Shown here in pieces: positions 8,911-20,000 of a stretch of DNA of 64,000 bases (the stretch's first letter is position 1; each line of letters begins with the position of its first letter). The translations under genes were made by a program, and so were the position numbers. Under the pieces are notes generated by a model. That model was not told where the DNA came from, did not search any database, and worked only from the letters and a program-made list of their open reading frames with translations. The stretch is from Pseudomonas fluvialis (GTDB lineage: Bacteria; Pseudomonadota; Gammaproteobacteria; Pseudomonadales; Pseudomonadaceae): assembly GCF_002234375.1 (NCBI RefSeq), contig NZ_NMQV01000011.1:1-64000 (forward strand), given 5' to 3'.

Positions 8911-10938
8911 TCAAACCTTGAATGTGGCAATCAGCTGCTTGAGCTGGCCTACCAGGCTGCTCAGCTCGCGGCTGGCACGCGCGGTCTGGCTGGCACCTTC
9001 GGCCGTGCGCTCTCCCGCTTGGTTGATTTCGACGATGTTCTGGTCGATATCATGGGCCACAGCTGTCTGCTGCTCAGCCGCCGCAGCGATCTGCTGGTTC
9101 TGGTCGACGATCATGCCGACTGCCGCCAAAATGTTCTCCAGCGCCAACTGCACCTTGGACGACTCACTGACCGTGCCATCGGCTTTCTGGTGACTGCTGT
9201 TCATGGCCTTCACGGCTGCGGCCACCCCTTGCTGCAGACGCGCGATCATCTGCTCGATTTCCTCGGTCGATTGCTGAGTACGCTTGGCCAGGGTGCGCAC
9301 CTCATCAGCCACCACGGCAAACCCTCGTCCCTGCTCGCCGGCACGCGCAGCTTCGATAGCCGCGTTGAGGGCCAGCAGGTTGGTTTGCTCGGCAATCCCC
9401 TTGATAACCTCAAGCACCCGACTGATCGAGGCGCTGTCACTGGCCAGTTGGTCTATCACGGTCACCGACTGGTCAATCTCCGCGGCCAGGCGCTCAATGC
9501 TGCCAACCTGCGCTTCGACCAGCGCACGGCCACTCACCGTTTCCTCGTTGACGCTCTGCGCACTGCCCACCGCCGCCGCCGCGCTGCGGGCTACTTCCTG
9601 GGCAGTAGCAGACATTTCGTTCATGGCCGTGGCCACCTGCTCGATCTGCCCACGCTGCCCGGCCACCGCCTGGTTGCTCTGGTCAGAAACCTGCTCGACC
9701 TGCACAGCCTGGTGCTCAACCTTGGATACGGTATCGCCTACTTCACGGATCAACTGGTGGATCTTGCCCACTGCATCATTGACCGCCTGTCCCAGCTCGC
9801 CCAGCTCGTCCTGGCTCTGCACACGGAACGTGACCGTCATATCACCATCGGCCATGCGCCCCATGACCTGGCCAAGCGCTTTCAGCGAACTGCGTGTCGA
9901 CACATAGAAGCCGCCATACAGGTAGACAATGGCCAGGAAGACCAAAACCAGTGCAATCACCAGCAAGATCATCTGGCCACGTTTCTCGCCCAGACGCTGT
10001 TGCAGATCGCGCTCGATCACAGCCAGGGCGGCATCATCCAGCTGATAGGTTTTCTCCATCAGCGAGCCCATTTGCTGGTAGAAATCCAGCCAGGGGGTAT
10101 TCATCTCCTCGGCCATGATGACCTGGTCTTCCAGTAGCAGCATGGCTTCCTTGAGCGAAGCCTGACTGGCTTCCGCCTGCCCCCCCAGCTCACTGCGTAC
10201 AGCCGGACTCGCCAACGCCTCACTGATGCGCGTGCCGTAGTCACCATGCAGGCGTTCCAAAGTCAGCAACAGGTCGTCCAGCCGGGTACTGGCCGCCGAG
10301 TTGAGGAAACCCTGGCCAATCGAATAAGCGCCCGTGGCGCGCCCCACACCCAGTGCCGCGGTCACTTGCGGCGTACCGCCGGTAATCAGCTCAGCCAACT
10401 GCCGCACATCACGCTCTGCGTCCTGACTAAGCCCTCCCAGAGCGGCGATGAAGCGCGCAAAGATCTGCGTGCTACCGACCAACTGCTCAGCCATTTGTAC
10501 TTTGCTTTGCAGTGACGACTGCTCACTCAGCGCACGCAAGGCAGCCAACAGTTCGTCGCGCTTGCTATTGAACTCTTCCAGCACCGCTGCATCGCGCGTT
10601 TTTGGGCTCATGGCCTGTAGATCAGCCTGCAGCTGTTTCTCCATGGCCTGGATACGCGAGTCCAGATCGCCGGCATTGCCCGACTGGCCAATCATCATGT
10701 TGATAAGCGTAAAGTCATTGAGGGCCTCGACGTCACGCCGCAGCTTCAAACTGCTACCGAGCAGGTCCAGACTCTGCAACTCGGTCTCGGTCGCCACTAC
10801 CTGACGGTAGGAATCGCTAACCAGGTAATAGTTGGTGATCAGCATGGGCAGAAAGAAGAGCACACTGATCAGGCTGAACTTCATGCCGAAGCTCAGGCGA
10901 TTCATCAACGCGATGGCCGGATACAACACGGTCTTCAC
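8911..10938 (-). CDS. Methyl-accepting chemotaxis protein
   Basis: This 675-residue chemoreceptor has a membrane segment at about 19-40, a helical periplasmic sensing region of about 290 residues, a second membrane segment at about 328-347, a HAMP domain and a cytoplasmic signalling domain. The signalling hairpin tip [31 protein letters not shown] is intact in two halves. There is no CheR-binding pentapeptide at the C terminus (ends IATFKV). The start is GTG at 10938, preceded by GGGAG eight bases upstream. The gene is next to the ampE-ampD-nadC block, as the PA4520-type receptor is in P. aeruginosa. The ligand is unknown; the sensor region is all-helical, not a Cache domain. Confidence 0.92.
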   Translation of the reverse strand: MKTVLYPAIALMNRLSFGMKFSLISVLFFLPMLITNYYLVSDSYRQVVATETELQSLDLLGSSLKLRRDVEALNDFTLINMMIGQSGNAGDLDSRIQAMEKQLQADLQAMSPKTRDAAVLEEFNSKRDELLAALRALSEQSSLQSKVQMAEQLVGSTQIFARFIAALGGLSQDAERDVRQLAELITGGTPQVTAALGVGRATGAYSIGQGFLNSAASTRLDDLLLTLERLHGDYGTRISEALASPAVRSELGGQAEASQASLKEAMLLLEDQVIMAEEMNTPWLDFYQQMGSLMEKTYQLDDAALAVIERDLQQRLGEKRGQMILLVIALVLVFLAIVYLYGGFYVSTRSSLKALGQVMGRMADGDMTVTFRVQSQDELGELGQAVNDAVGKIHQLIREVGDTVSKVEHQAVQVEQVSDQSNQAVAGQRGQIEQVATAMNEMSATAQEVARSAAAAVGSAQSVNEETVSGRALVEAQVGSIERLAAEIDQSVTVIDQLASDSASISRVLEVIKGIAEQTNLLALNAAIEAARAGEQGRGFAVVADEVRTLAKRTQQSTEEIEQMIARLQQGVAAAVKAMNSSHQKADGTVSESSKVQLALENILAAVGMIVDQNQQIAAAAEQQTAVAHDIDQNIVEINQAGERTAEGASQTARASRELSSLVGQLKQLIATFKV

Positions 10939-11149
10939 TGGACTTCTCCCGTCGTTTTTTTATTTTATGCGGCATGGGCTTTGCAGCAGACCAAGCATCT
11001 CACGCCCCCAGGCCGCCGCACAGGGCTGCTCGGCGGATCAACCAACGCGATAGCAAGACATGCAGGGCAATGATGGCACCCTGACGCCACACGGTGACAG
11101 CACCTGTGTACCTGATATCGGCCTATCTTTCTGTAACTTAAGGTAAATC

Positions 11150-12052
11150 ATGCACGAACCGATACGCCTGGGCATCGACCTGGGGGGCAGCAAGACCGAA
11201 ATCATCGCCCTGCATGGATCACAGGAGCTGCTACGCCGCCGGCAAGCCACACCGCGTGGCGACTACCCAGCCACACTGGATACTATAGCCGGTATGGTTG
11301 AGGCTGCCGAAAGACAGCTTGGCCCGTGCAGCAGCCTGGGTGTCGGCATACCCGGCACGCGCTCTCCCGATCATGGCCTGATCAAGAACGCCAACTCCAC
11401 CTGGCTGATCGGCCAAGACTTGCAAGGTGACCTGCAGAGACGCCTGCAACGCCCGGTACGACTGGCTAATGATGCCGACTGCTTTGCCTTGTCCGAAGCC
11501 ACTGATGGCGCTGCTGGCGGCGCCCCTTCGGTCTTCGGGGCTATTCTCGGCACCGGTGTGGGTGGCGGTATCGTCATCAACGGACAGCTGCTTGCCGGTC
11601 CCAATGGCATTGCCGGCGAGTGGGGACACAATCCCCTGCCGGCCCGCGGGACTGAGGATGGCCCAAGCATGGCGTGCTACTGTGGCCGCCGGGACTGCAT
11701 CGAGACCTTTCTCAGCGGTCCTGGCTGGGCCGCACGTAGCCAGCTGCAACTGGAGGCCGAACAGTTGGTTATCGCCGCCCGCAACGGGCAACCCAAGGCA
11801 CAGGCAGCCTTGCAGCGCTATATCGAGCAATTGGCCCGTAGCCTGGCCAGCGTGATTAATCTGCTCGACCCGCACGTGATCGTACTGGGTGGTGGCCTGT
11901 CAAATATCGACGAACTCTACCCAGGCGTCGTACGGCACTGGCAGGAGCACGTATTTTCCGACCGCGTCAACACGCGCCTGGTACGCGCCCGGCATGGCGA
12001 TTCCAGCGGCGTACGCGGTGCCGCCTGGCTGGGAGCACAAACCGACGTCTAG
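11150..12052 (+). CDS. mak: ROK family sugar kinase, probably fructokinase
   Basis: ROK kinases phosphorylate sugars with ATP. The 300-residue protein has the phosphate-binding motif GIDLGGSKTEIIAL (residues 7-20), KNANSTWL, the catalytic-Asp motif LANDADCFALSEA, the ROK signature region GEWGHNPLP and a cysteine cluster CYCGRRDCIETF for zinc. It ends with the HGDSSGVRGAAWL block. These follow E. coli Mak (fructokinase) closely from memory, but N-acetylglucosamine kinase cannot be excluded without a search. It stands alone, divergent from the chemoreceptor and convergent with ampE. Confidence 0.82.
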   Translation: MHEPIRLGIDLGGSKTEIIALHGSQELLRRRQATPRGDYPATLDTIAGMVEAAERQLGPCSSLGVGIPGTRSPDHGLIKNANSTWLIGQDLQGDLQRRLQRPVRLANDADCFALSEATDGAAGGAPSVFGAILGTGVGGGIVINGQLLAGPNGIAGEWGHNPLPARGTEDGPSMACYCGRRDCIETFLSGPGWAARSQLQLEAEQLVIAARNGQPKAQAALQRYIEQLARSLASVINLLDPHVIVLGGGLSNIDELYPGVVRHWQEHVFSDRVNTRLVRARHGDSSGVRGAAWLGAQTDV

Positions 12053-12157
12053 TTTGCCGCGTGACTCACACCGACCGCCAGGCCTGCGCCGTGACAAGCC
12101 GAAACACAAGCCTGGCGAGGAGATTGGCGGGCGGCCTCAGCCCAACAGGTCACTCGC

Positions 12158-12994
12158 TCAGATCAACAGAATCCACAGGGCCAGTGCGGCATACCAAACC
12201 ACAGCGGTACGCAACAGCAGATGCCACAAGGCATCCAGCGTGCGCAATCCGGCCTCACCAGAAGCCTGTGCAGGCACTTCCGCCGCGGTTCGTCCGGCTT
12301 CGGCGACCAAGCGCTGCCCCTCGATATCCCAATTGAGCAGCTCGGCCAGGTAACCGCGACTCACGGCAACGAAGTTGCCTACCAGGGCAAAGCTGCTGAT
12401 CAGCAAGCGTACCGGCAACCAGTCCAGAGCGTGCCGCCATTGCCCAGCCCGCTCGCGCAACACCGGGCTAGCTGCCTGCTGCTCCGTCAGCGCCAGCAAG
12501 CGATAGGCCAGGGCAACCAGCGGTCCCAACAGCGCATACCAGAAAATCACCACGAAGAAGCCCTGGCAAGACTGCCACAACAGATGCCCCTGCACGCGGG
12601 CCAGCAACTCATCACCCTGCTCGGCAGTCACGCCCATGTCACGCTCTGCGGCATGCAGTGCACCCTGCTGGTCGCCGCGGCGCCAGGCATCACGAAATGG
12701 CCCCTGCTGCGCCAGTAGATCACCACGCCCGAGACTGTAGAGCATCACCAGCAGATGCACCGGGAAAGCCAGCCAGCCATAAGCGACCGACTCCAGCCCC
12801 CAGAGCAACAGCCCCAGCAGGAAGAGTGGCAACAAAATCAAGCACAACAATTGCCAACCCGTATGATTGGCCGCAGGCTCTTCACCTTCTACACGCTGCA
12901 ACCAGGCTTGCCACCAGCCATCCTGCTGCAGGCGCAAGCGCCAGGCAGAAAACTTCTCGATCCAGACCAGCAGCAGCAACACCAGAAAACTCAT
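12158..12994 (-). CDS. ampE: AmpE, regulatory signalling modulator (inner membrane)
   Basis: This 278-residue membrane protein begins MSFLVLLLLVWIEKFSAWR, with further membrane segments around 45-90, 135-160 and 255-278, the AmpE pattern. It contains the cobD/cbiB-like stretch FVVIFWYALLGPLVALAYRL in the middle. It lies 14 bases downstream of ampD and is cotranscribed with it. In Enterobacteria and Pseudomonas ampDE affects beta-lactamase induction through cell-wall recycling; the biochemical role of AmpE is unresolved. Confidence 0.92.
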   Translation of the reverse strand: MSFLVLLLLVWIEKFSAWRLRLQQDGWWQAWLQRVEGEEPAANHTGWQLLCLILLPLFLLGLLLWGLESVAYGWLAFPVHLLVMLYSLGRGDLLAQQGPFRDAWRRGDQQGALHAAERDMGVTAEQGDELLARVQGHLLWQSCQGFFVVIFWYALLGPLVALAYRLLALTEQQAASPVLRERAGQWRHALDWLPVRLLISSFALVGNFVAVSRGYLAELLNWDIEGQRLVAEAGRTAAEVPAQASGEAGLRTLDALWHLLLRTAVVWYAALALWILLI

Positions 12995-13008
12995 ATACGC
13001 TCTCCCTG

Positions 13009-13554
13009 TCAGACCAGGCTGGCGCGATAGCGCTGCCAGTCAAAGTATGGGCCGGGATCTGTCTTGCGTCCCGGCGCAATGTCACTATGGCCGACGATAC
13101 GCTCCAGACTAATCGCCGGGTAGTGCTGGCGAAGCAGACGAGTCAGGCTCGTTAGCTGATTGTATTGCGCCTCGCTGAAAGGCAGATCATCAGTACCCTC
13201 CAGCTCAATACCCAACGAGAAGTCGTTGCACCCCTCACGCCCGGCAAAGCAGGAAACGCCTGCGTGCCAGGCACGCTGCAGGCAGGAAACAAACTGCCAC
13301 AGCCGACCGTCTCGTTCGATGAGAAAATGTGCAGAGACACGCAACCCGGCGATCCCGGCGAAATAGGGATGGGCCTGCGGATCGAGGCGATTCTGAAAAA
13401 GTGCCTGAACCTGCCCGGTAGCAAACTGACCGGGCGGCAGGCTGATGTTATGAATCACCAACAGGGAAATCTCCCCATCGGGTCGTTCGTTGAAGTTGTC
13501 CGAAGGACAATGGCTGATGCCCGTACACCAGCCGCTTTGCGGATCGAATTGCAT
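13009..13554 (-). CDS. ampD: 1,6-anhydro-N-acetylmuramyl-L-alanine amidase AmpD
   Basis: AmpD is the cytoplasmic zinc amidase that cleaves anhydromuropeptides during peptidoglycan recycling, and its loss derepresses AmpC. The 181-residue protein keeps the zinc ligands (His in LLVIHNISLPP; His and Asp in VGHSDIAPGRKTDPGP) and the conserved IELEG. The ATG is preceded by AAGGAG with good spacing. It leads the ampDE pair and follows the DUF1631 gene by 42 bases on the same strand, so read-through from that gene is possible. Confidence 0.95.
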   Translation of the reverse strand: MQFDPQSGWCTGISHCPSDNFNERPDGEISLLVIHNISLPPGQFATGQVQALFQNRLDPQAHPYFAGIAGLRVSAHFLIERDGRLWQFVSCLQRAWHAGVSCFAGREGCNDFSLGIELEGTDDLPFSEAQYNQLTSLTRLLRQHYPAISLERIVGHSDIAPGRKTDPGPYFDWQRYRASLV

Positions 13555-13596
13555 GACGGCTCCTTGTAGCCGTCACTCTAGCAGAGCCCTGATGGA

Positions 13597-15873
13597 TCAG
13601 GCGCCCTTGAGACGCCGCAAGTTACCGATCACCGACTCCAGGGCACGGTCGAACAACAAGGCGTCATCCAGCAGGCGCACCGCATTGCGACGAAACTCGA
13701 CAGCCAGCCCCATACGGGTCTTTTCCAGCACTTTCATGCCGGTACGGTTGACGAAAACATACTTGCCGGTTGGCTTGATGATCGCCGCCAGCTTGCAACG
13801 CAGCTTGTGCTCTTCGTCCTCCTGAATCTCGACCCAGCTGCCAACCCCCAACTGATCGACCTTGAGCAATGCCTCATCATCGTCGGGCAACTGGCATTCC
13901 TCACCAGCAGGACGCGCTTCGCCAGGTGCCAGCAAGACAATTTCCTCAACCACCTCGACCATCGCTGGCGGCTCTTCCGGAACAGCAAGGACAACCGGCA
14001 GATCAAGCTCGGCCAACCCATGTCCAAGCTCATGCGACGCCTCGTCAGGGATGGTTTCCGGTGCCTCGGCCATGCTTTTCTTGAAGCGCTGGAAAGCCTG
14101 AACATGCAGTGCTTCCAACTGGGTGAAATAATCACCCGCAGCGAAGGGGTCGAACCCTGCGCCATTCAAGCCGTCGCGCAGCGCCTTGAGTAGATTGGGC
14201 ACCAACTGCAACAACTGCAGACGCGCCTCGGGCTCATCATGGGGCTCTACGCTCCAGATCAAGTCATCCATGGTGGTCAGCATGGCCTGCCACTCAGGCG
14301 ACTCACTGCCGTGCTTCAGGCAGGTCAACTGCAGCACCTTGCTCCAGGCTTCCTGGAGCAGACGTACCACAACCTCCGGGAGGGTGCGCCCAAGCAAGCG
14401 CTCATTGAGCGCCTGCTCGACCTGCAGGCGCGCCATTTCAGCACGCGCCCGCCCTTCTTCGGCATCACGCGTACGTTGCTCCAGCAATTCGCTACGCCGA
14501 CGCTCGTCGCCGGTAAAGGCCAGAAAATCCGCCAGCAACTCGGCAAAGATCGCCGGGTCATCGACAAAGTCCTTGAGTAGACGTTGCACTACCTGGTCGA
14601 TCTTCTGGTAAAGCCCATCACGCTGGACATCATCCTGATCGGCCCAGCCCATCGCGGCGGCGGCAATTTCATTGAGCAAGCGTCGTGCAGGATGGCTGCC
14701 ACGGGCAAAGAAACTCTTGTCGATCACCGCCACCTTGAGCATCGGGATCTGCAGACGGCCAATCAGCGCCTTGAGCGAGTCAGGCAGGTTGCGATCATCG
14801 AGAATGAACTCGAAGAGCATCGATACCAGGTTGATCACATCATCATCGACCTGACCGACCATGCGCGCCTTGCCACTGCGGGCGCTGGCACGCGTCAGCA
14901 GTGAATCCACCTGGTCACGCAGATCGATATCCGCCTGGGCTGACACCGGGAGTTGCTGCTGCATATGCGAGAGCAGACGCAACAAGTCGTTGCTGCTGAT
15001 CGGCAAGGCATCGGCGGGACGCTGACGCTGCGGCAACGCCACATCACGCACCTGAGCCAGCAGCTCCTGGAACACGCTGAAAGCCTCCTGCATACCGGCA
15101 TCGTCGACGGGCAGGCTCACTCCCGGCGCTCTGCCAGCGGCCTGACCAGCCGCCGGCAAGGGGCGCGCCGGACGCTGGGACTGCAGGTTGGGGAGTACAC
15201 CGGCGTTGATCAGTTGCTCATTGGCGTGCGCGTAGATTTCTCCCAGGCTGCTCAGCACAAAGCGCTCGAATAACTTGAAGACGATCAGCTTGACGCGTAT
15301 CTCCACCTCCAGCGAACGCGTAGCCTCGGCAAATGCTTCGCAGAGAAAACGCGGCCCCAGCGGATTGCTCTTGTCATCGACCGTTTTACTGACCAGTGTG
15401 TTGATACGCTGCGTGACATGGCCAAGCGCCTGACCATCACGATTGAGCACCTTGGCAACCATGGTATCGATGGCAACCGACTCTTCCAGCTCTTCCTCTT
15501 GCACCAGGCTGAGCGCAGAACTGTCCAGCACATCCAGTTGCGGCGCCGGCTTGCCGATCTCGTACTGGTTGAGCAACGAGAACGACTCGAAAACCTTTTG
15601 CAGGAAAGCCCGTTCAATCACCTTGCGCTTCAGGCGCAAGTCGCGCATGGCCTCGAAATAGGCATTCTGCTCGGTGTTGCTGGTGGCCCGGTCGGCCATC
15701 TCGAACAGCGAGTCGTCGGCATTGTCGAACAATGCCTGCAGGGCTTGTTTGAGCTGCAAGGCAGCCTTGTCACGCACCTGGGTCAACGCCACGGGCAACC
15801 TTCCTACCGGCGAGGGATTAGTCTGCTCTGCAACTACACGCTTGAGGTGTACCACATTAGCCTCGGTCTGCAT
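13597..15873 (-). CDS. DUF1631 domain protein
   Basis: This 758-residue cytoplasmic protein matches the DUF1631 family by architecture: a helical N-terminal region (about 1-600) with DNLFDNADDS-like and DLRLKRKVIERAF motifs, a low-complexity acidic linker (about 615-665), and a compact beta-rich C-terminal domain (about 665-758). The C-terminal domain, with WVEIQEDEEHKLRCKLAAI and YVFVNRTGMKV, resembles a PilZ-like barrel, but the usual RxxxR c-di-GMP motif is not evident. In Pseudomonas this gene commonly lies between ampD and nadC, as here. No function is established to my knowledge. The ATG follows GGCAGGAG. Confidence 0.82.
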   Translation of the reverse strand: MQTEANVVHLKRVVAEQTNPSPVGRLPVALTQVRDKAALQLKQALQALFDNADDSLFEMADRATSNTEQNAYFEAMRDLRLKRKVIERAFLQKVFESFSLLNQYEIGKPAPQLDVLDSSALSLVQEEELEESVAIDTMVAKVLNRDGQALGHVTQRINTLVSKTVDDKSNPLGPRFLCEAFAEATRSLEVEIRVKLIVFKLFERFVLSSLGEIYAHANEQLINAGVLPNLQSQRPARPLPAAGQAAGRAPGVSLPVDDAGMQEAFSVFQELLAQVRDVALPQRQRPADALPISSNDLLRLLSHMQQQLPVSAQADIDLRDQVDSLLTRASARSGKARMVGQVDDDVINLVSMLFEFILDDRNLPDSLKALIGRLQIPMLKVAVIDKSFFARGSHPARRLLNEIAAAAMGWADQDDVQRDGLYQKIDQVVQRLLKDFVDDPAIFAELLADFLAFTGDERRRSELLEQRTRDAEEGRARAEMARLQVEQALNERLLGRTLPEVVVRLLQEAWSKVLQLTCLKHGSESPEWQAMLTTMDDLIWSVEPHDEPEARLQLLQLVPNLLKALRDGLNGAGFDPFAAGDYFTQLEALHVQAFQRFKKSMAEAPETIPDEASHELGHGLAELDLPVVLAVPEEPPAMVEVVEEIVLLAPGEARPAGEECQLPDDDEALLKVDQLGVGSWVEIQEDEEHKLRCKLAAIIKPTGKYVFVNRTGMKVLEKTRMGLAVEFRRNAVRLLDDALLFDRALESVIGNLRRLKGA

Positions 15874-15952
15874 TGCGCTCTCCTGCCGACCTTACCGCAA
15901 AGGGTAGACGGGTCTGCTGTGCGAACAACTGGAATCAATCTTTTACCAGCCG

Positions 15953-15968
15953 CGCCATAGATATGGCG
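15953..15968. promoter_or_regulatory. Short inverted repeat upstream of DUF1631
   Basis: CGCCATA and TATGGCG form 7-bp arms around a 2-bp centre, 80 bases upstream of the DUF1631 ATG. On the minus strand it overlaps the spacer just downstream of a TTGACG hexamer, so it could be an operator. No regulator is identified. Confidence 0.35.
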
Positions 15969-16106
15969 TCAAAATCTGATTGGTCGTTTGCATTATTGAA
16001 GAGCGTCGCCTTTCTACCAAGGGCCGTTTTGCCCTAGACATGACTCAGATCACACCCAGACCAAATCAACCTACAAACGGTCAAGGTACGTGACCGACGG
16101 CGCAAC

Positions 16107-16135
16107 CTGACGAGCGCAAGACGGCACCGTATAAT
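16107..16135 (+). promoter_or_regulatory. nadC promoter, sigma-70 type
   Basis: CTGACG (16107-16112) and a perfect TATAAT (16130-16135) are separated by 17 bases. The -10 lies 26 bases upstream of the nadC ATG, leaving a short leader. Confidence 0.75.
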
Positions 16136-16161
16136 CGCCAACTCACCCCAGAGAGCCGATC

Positions 16162-17013
16162 ATGCCTAATCTGACCCTTGCCCAGCTGACCGATGAAATC
16201 CAGGCCAACGTACGCAGCGCCCTGAAGGAAGACATTGGCAGCGGAGACATCACCGCCCAGTTGATCCCTGCCGAGCGCCAGGCTCGCGCCCAGCTGATCA
16301 CCCGTGAAGCAGCCGTCATCAGTGGCTGCGCCTGGGTCAACGAGGTATTCCGTCAGATTGATCCGACAGTCAGTCTGGAGTGGCTGGTCGAGGACGGCCA
16401 GCAGGTACTCGCCAACCAGCTACTCCTGCGCCTGAGCGGCCCGGCACGGGCCATTCTCAGTGGCGAGCGTGCGGCACTGAACTTTCTGCAGACCCTATCG
16501 GCCGTAGCGACCCGCTGCCGCCAATATGCCGATCTGGTCAGCGGCACCGGTGTGCGCCTGCTCGATACCCGCAAGACCCTGCCGGGCCTGCGCCTGGCGC
16601 AGAAATACGCGGTCACCTGCGGTGGCTGCGACAATCACCGCATTGGCCTGTATGACGCGTTCCTGATCAAGGAAAACCATATTGCCGCCTGCGGCGGTAT
16701 CGCCCAGGCTGTCGCGCAGGCACGCCACATCGCCCCCGGCAAGCCGGTGGAAGTCGAAGTCGAGGATCTGCAGGAACTACAGCAGGCACTCGCCGCCGGC
16801 GCCGACATCATTATGCTCGACGAACTGAGCGATGCCGATATGCGCGAAGCCGTACGACTGTGCGGTGGGCGCGCCAAGCTGGAGGCTTCCGGCGGCATCC
16901 ATGGCGGAAACCTGCGTAGCGTGGCGGAAACCGGCGTCGACTACATATCGCTTGGCACGCTGACCAAGGACATCAAGGCCGTCGACCTGTCACTGCGCCT
17001 GCTGGCCGACTGA
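16162..17013 (+). CDS. nadC: Quinolinate phosphoribosyltransferase (carboxylating)
   Basis: NadC converts quinolinate and PRPP to nicotinate mononucleotide, CO2 and pyrophosphate in de novo NAD synthesis. The 283-residue length is typical. Motifs present are [11 protein letters not shown] (N terminus), [55 protein letters not shown], and the barrel end [13 protein letters not shown]...DYISLGTLT. The gene is monocistronic, divergent from DUF1631 and convergent with the RND pump. Confidence 0.97.
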   Translation: MPNLTLAQLTDEIQANVRSALKEDIGSGDITAQLIPAERQARAQLITREAAVISGCAWVNEVFRQIDPTVSLEWLVEDGQQVLANQLLLRLSGPARAILSGERAALNFLQTLSAVATRCRQYADLVSGTGVRLLDTRKTLPGLRLAQKYAVTCGGCDNHRIGLYDAFLIKENHIAACGGIAQAVAQARHIAPGKPVEVEVEDLQELQQALAAGADIIMLDELSDADMREAVRLCGGRAKLEASGGIHGGNLRSVAETGVDYISLGTLTKDIKAVDLSLRLLAD

Positions 17014-17022
17014 CCCGCACGA

Positions 17023-17049
17023 CGCCCCTCACCCAGTCGGCAAGGGGCG
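17023..17049. terminator. Inverted repeat between convergent nadC and RND genes
   Basis: CGCCCCT (17023-17029) and AGGGGCG (17043-17049) form a 7-bp stem with a 13-base loop, centred in the 45-bp gap between two stop codons. There is no T tract; a weak bidirectional terminator is plausible. Confidence 0.4.
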
Positions 17050-17058
17050 CCAGCCCAT

Positions 17059-20000
17059 TCAGTGGTCTGCCCTGGGGCGCGTCGGTTCATCGGCGCGCAC
17101 CCTGAACCAGGCAGCATAGAGCGCCGGCAGGAACAGCAAGGTGAGTGCCGTGGCAACGATCAAACCGCCCATGATGGCCACCGCCATCGGCCCGAAGAAT
17201 ACGCTGCGCGACAACGGAATCATCGCCAGTACCGCGGCCAGCGCGGTCAGCACAATGGGCCGGAAACGCCGCACGGTCGCTTCGATGATGGCATTCCAGC
17301 GACTCAAGCCTGCGGCGATATCCTGCTCGATCTGATCAACCAGAATCACCGAGTTGCGCATGATCATCCCGGACAGGGCAATGGTGCCGAGCATGGCGAC
17401 AAAGCCGAAAGGCTGCTGGAACAACAACAGAAACAGCGTCACGCCAATCAGTCCGAGCGGTGCGGTCAGGAAAACCATCACCGAGCGCGAGAAGCTCTTC
17501 AGCTGCAGCATCAGCAAGCTCAGCACCACCACTACGAACAGCGGCAGCCCGGCATTGACCGACGCCTGGCCACGCGCCGAATCCTCAACCGTGCCCCCCA
17601 CGTCCAGCAGGTAACCATCCGGTAGCTGACGGCGAATCGGCTCCAGGGTCGGCAGAATCTGCCGGGTTAGCGAAGCCGGCAACTCGTCGCCATAGATGTC
17701 GGCGCGCACCGTGACCGTGGGCAGGCGATTGCGATGCCAAATCACGCCTTCCTCGAAACCATAGGTCAGGGTGGCCACCTGCGACAACGCCACACTGCGC
17801 CCCTTGTCCGTCGGCACCGCCAGGCTGCCGAGCTGGCCCAGGCCAAAGCGCTCATCGGGCGTGCCGCGCAGCTGGATCTCGATCAGCTCGTTGCCTTCGC
17901 GGTACTGGCTAACCAGCGTTCCGGACAGCGCGCCCTGCAGGAAGGCAGACAAGTCCGCGGTGCTGACCCCCAAGGCACGGGCGCGATCCTGATCGATATC
18001 CAGACGCACCACCTTGCTCGGCTCCTGCCAGTCCAGGTGCACATTGACCACATGGGGGTTTTCGCGCACCTTCTCTTCGACCTGATGGGCCAGCTCGCGC
18101 ACCGTATCGATGTGTTCACCAGACACCCGGAACTGCAACGGGTAACCTACCGGAGGGCCATTTTCCAGACGCGAAACCCGCGAGCGCAGCTGACTGAAAT
18201 CGTTGTTGAGTAGCTCAATCAGCCAACTGCGTACCCGCTCGCGCGCCTCGACATCCTTGGCCAACACCACGAACTGGGCAAAGCTGGTCGCGGGCAACTG
18301 CTGATCCAGGGGCAGATAAAAGCGTGGCGAGCCCGTTCCTACATAGGCCACGTAGTTCTCGATCTCCGCGTGCTCGCGCAGCCGTACCTCCAGACGTGCC
18401 ACCTGTTCTTCGGTAGCGCGCAACGAAGCGCCCTCGCCCAGTTTCAGGTCGACCATCAGCTCGGGACGCCCGGAGGCCGGGAAGAACTGCTGAGGCACGA
18501 AGCGGAACAGCACGATGGACAGGGCAAACAGTCCCAGGGTCAACAGCAACACCCGCCCACGGTTTTCGACACACCACCCCACCACATAACGCACCCGCTG
18601 ATAGAACGGCGTGGCATAAGGGTCATGCCCTGCACCGCTACCGCCGTGCTTGGCTGCATGCAGTTTGGCCAGATCAGGCAGCAGGCGCTCGCCCAGGTAA
18701 GGCACGAAAACCACGGCGGCGATCCACGAAACCAACAAGGCAATGGCGACCACCTCGAAAATCGACCGGGTGTACTCGCCCGTTCCCGATTGCGCCGTGG
18801 CAATCGGCAGGAAGCCGGCGGCAGTGATCAGCGTGCCGGTGAGCATGGGAAAGGCCGTACTGGTCCAGGCATAGCTGGCTGCCTTGATCCGCGAAAAGCC
18901 CTGCTCCATTTTGATCGACATCATCTCCACGGCGATGATCGCATCGTCTACCAACAGCCCCAGCGCCACCACCAGCGCACCCAGGGAAATCTTGTGCAGA
19001 CCGATACCCAGGTAATGCATGACGGCAAACGTCATCGCCAGCACCAGCGGAATCGACAAGGCCACCACCAGGCCGGTGCGCATACCCAGAGAGAAGAAAC
19101 TCACCAGCAGGACAATAGCCACCGCCTCAGCCAGCACCCGCACAAACTCGCCAACACCCGCACGCACCGCAGCCGGTTGATCGGCCACCTGGCGTAACTG
19201 CATGCCCAGCGGCAGCGTTTCCTGGATACGTGCAAATTCCGCAGACAGAGCCTTGCCGAGCACCAGGATGTCACCACCCGGCTTCATCGATACCGCCAGG
19301 CCAATGGCATCCTCGCCCATGAAGCGCATACGTGGCGCAGGCGGATCATTGAAGCCACGCTGCACCTCCGCCACATCGCCAATCCGCAAGGTGCGGTCGC
19401 CGACGCGAATGGGGAAGTTGCGAATCTCCTCGACGCTGCGAAAACTGCCGCTCACGCGCAGTTGCACCCGGTCAGTCGGCGTCTCGATGAAGCCTGCCGA
19501 AGTCACGGCGTTCTGCTGTTGCAAGGCCTGCTGCACCAGAGGCAACGGCAGGCCCAGGGTTGCCGCCTTGGTATTGGACAGCTCGATCCAGATCTTCTCA
19601 TCCTGCAAACCGATCAACTCGACCTTGCCGACATCCTTGACCCGCTGCAGCTGCAACTGCACACGGTCGGCATAGTCCTTGAGCACCGCATAGTCGAAGC
19701 CTTCACCGGTCAAGGCATAGATGTTGCCGAAGGTGGTGCCGAACTCGTCATTGAAGAACGGTCCCTGGACACCTGGCGGCAGGCTGTGACGAATGTCCGA
19801 GACCTTTTTGCGAATCTGGTACCACAGTTCGGGAATATCCTTGGAGCGCAGAGAGTCACGGGCGATGAAGGTGACCTGCGACTCGCCGGGGCGAGAAAAG
19901 GACACGATCTTGTCGTACTCACCGGTTTCCATGAGCTTCTTCTCGATGCGCTCGGTCACCTGCCGCGACACTTCCTCAGCCGTCGCCCCCGGCCACAAGG

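Noticed and set aside
10945..10990. FliA (sigma-28) promoter before the chemoreceptor
   Set aside because: A GCCGCATAA stretch resembles the -10 element with one insertion, but no proper TAAAG-type -35 is at the right distance.
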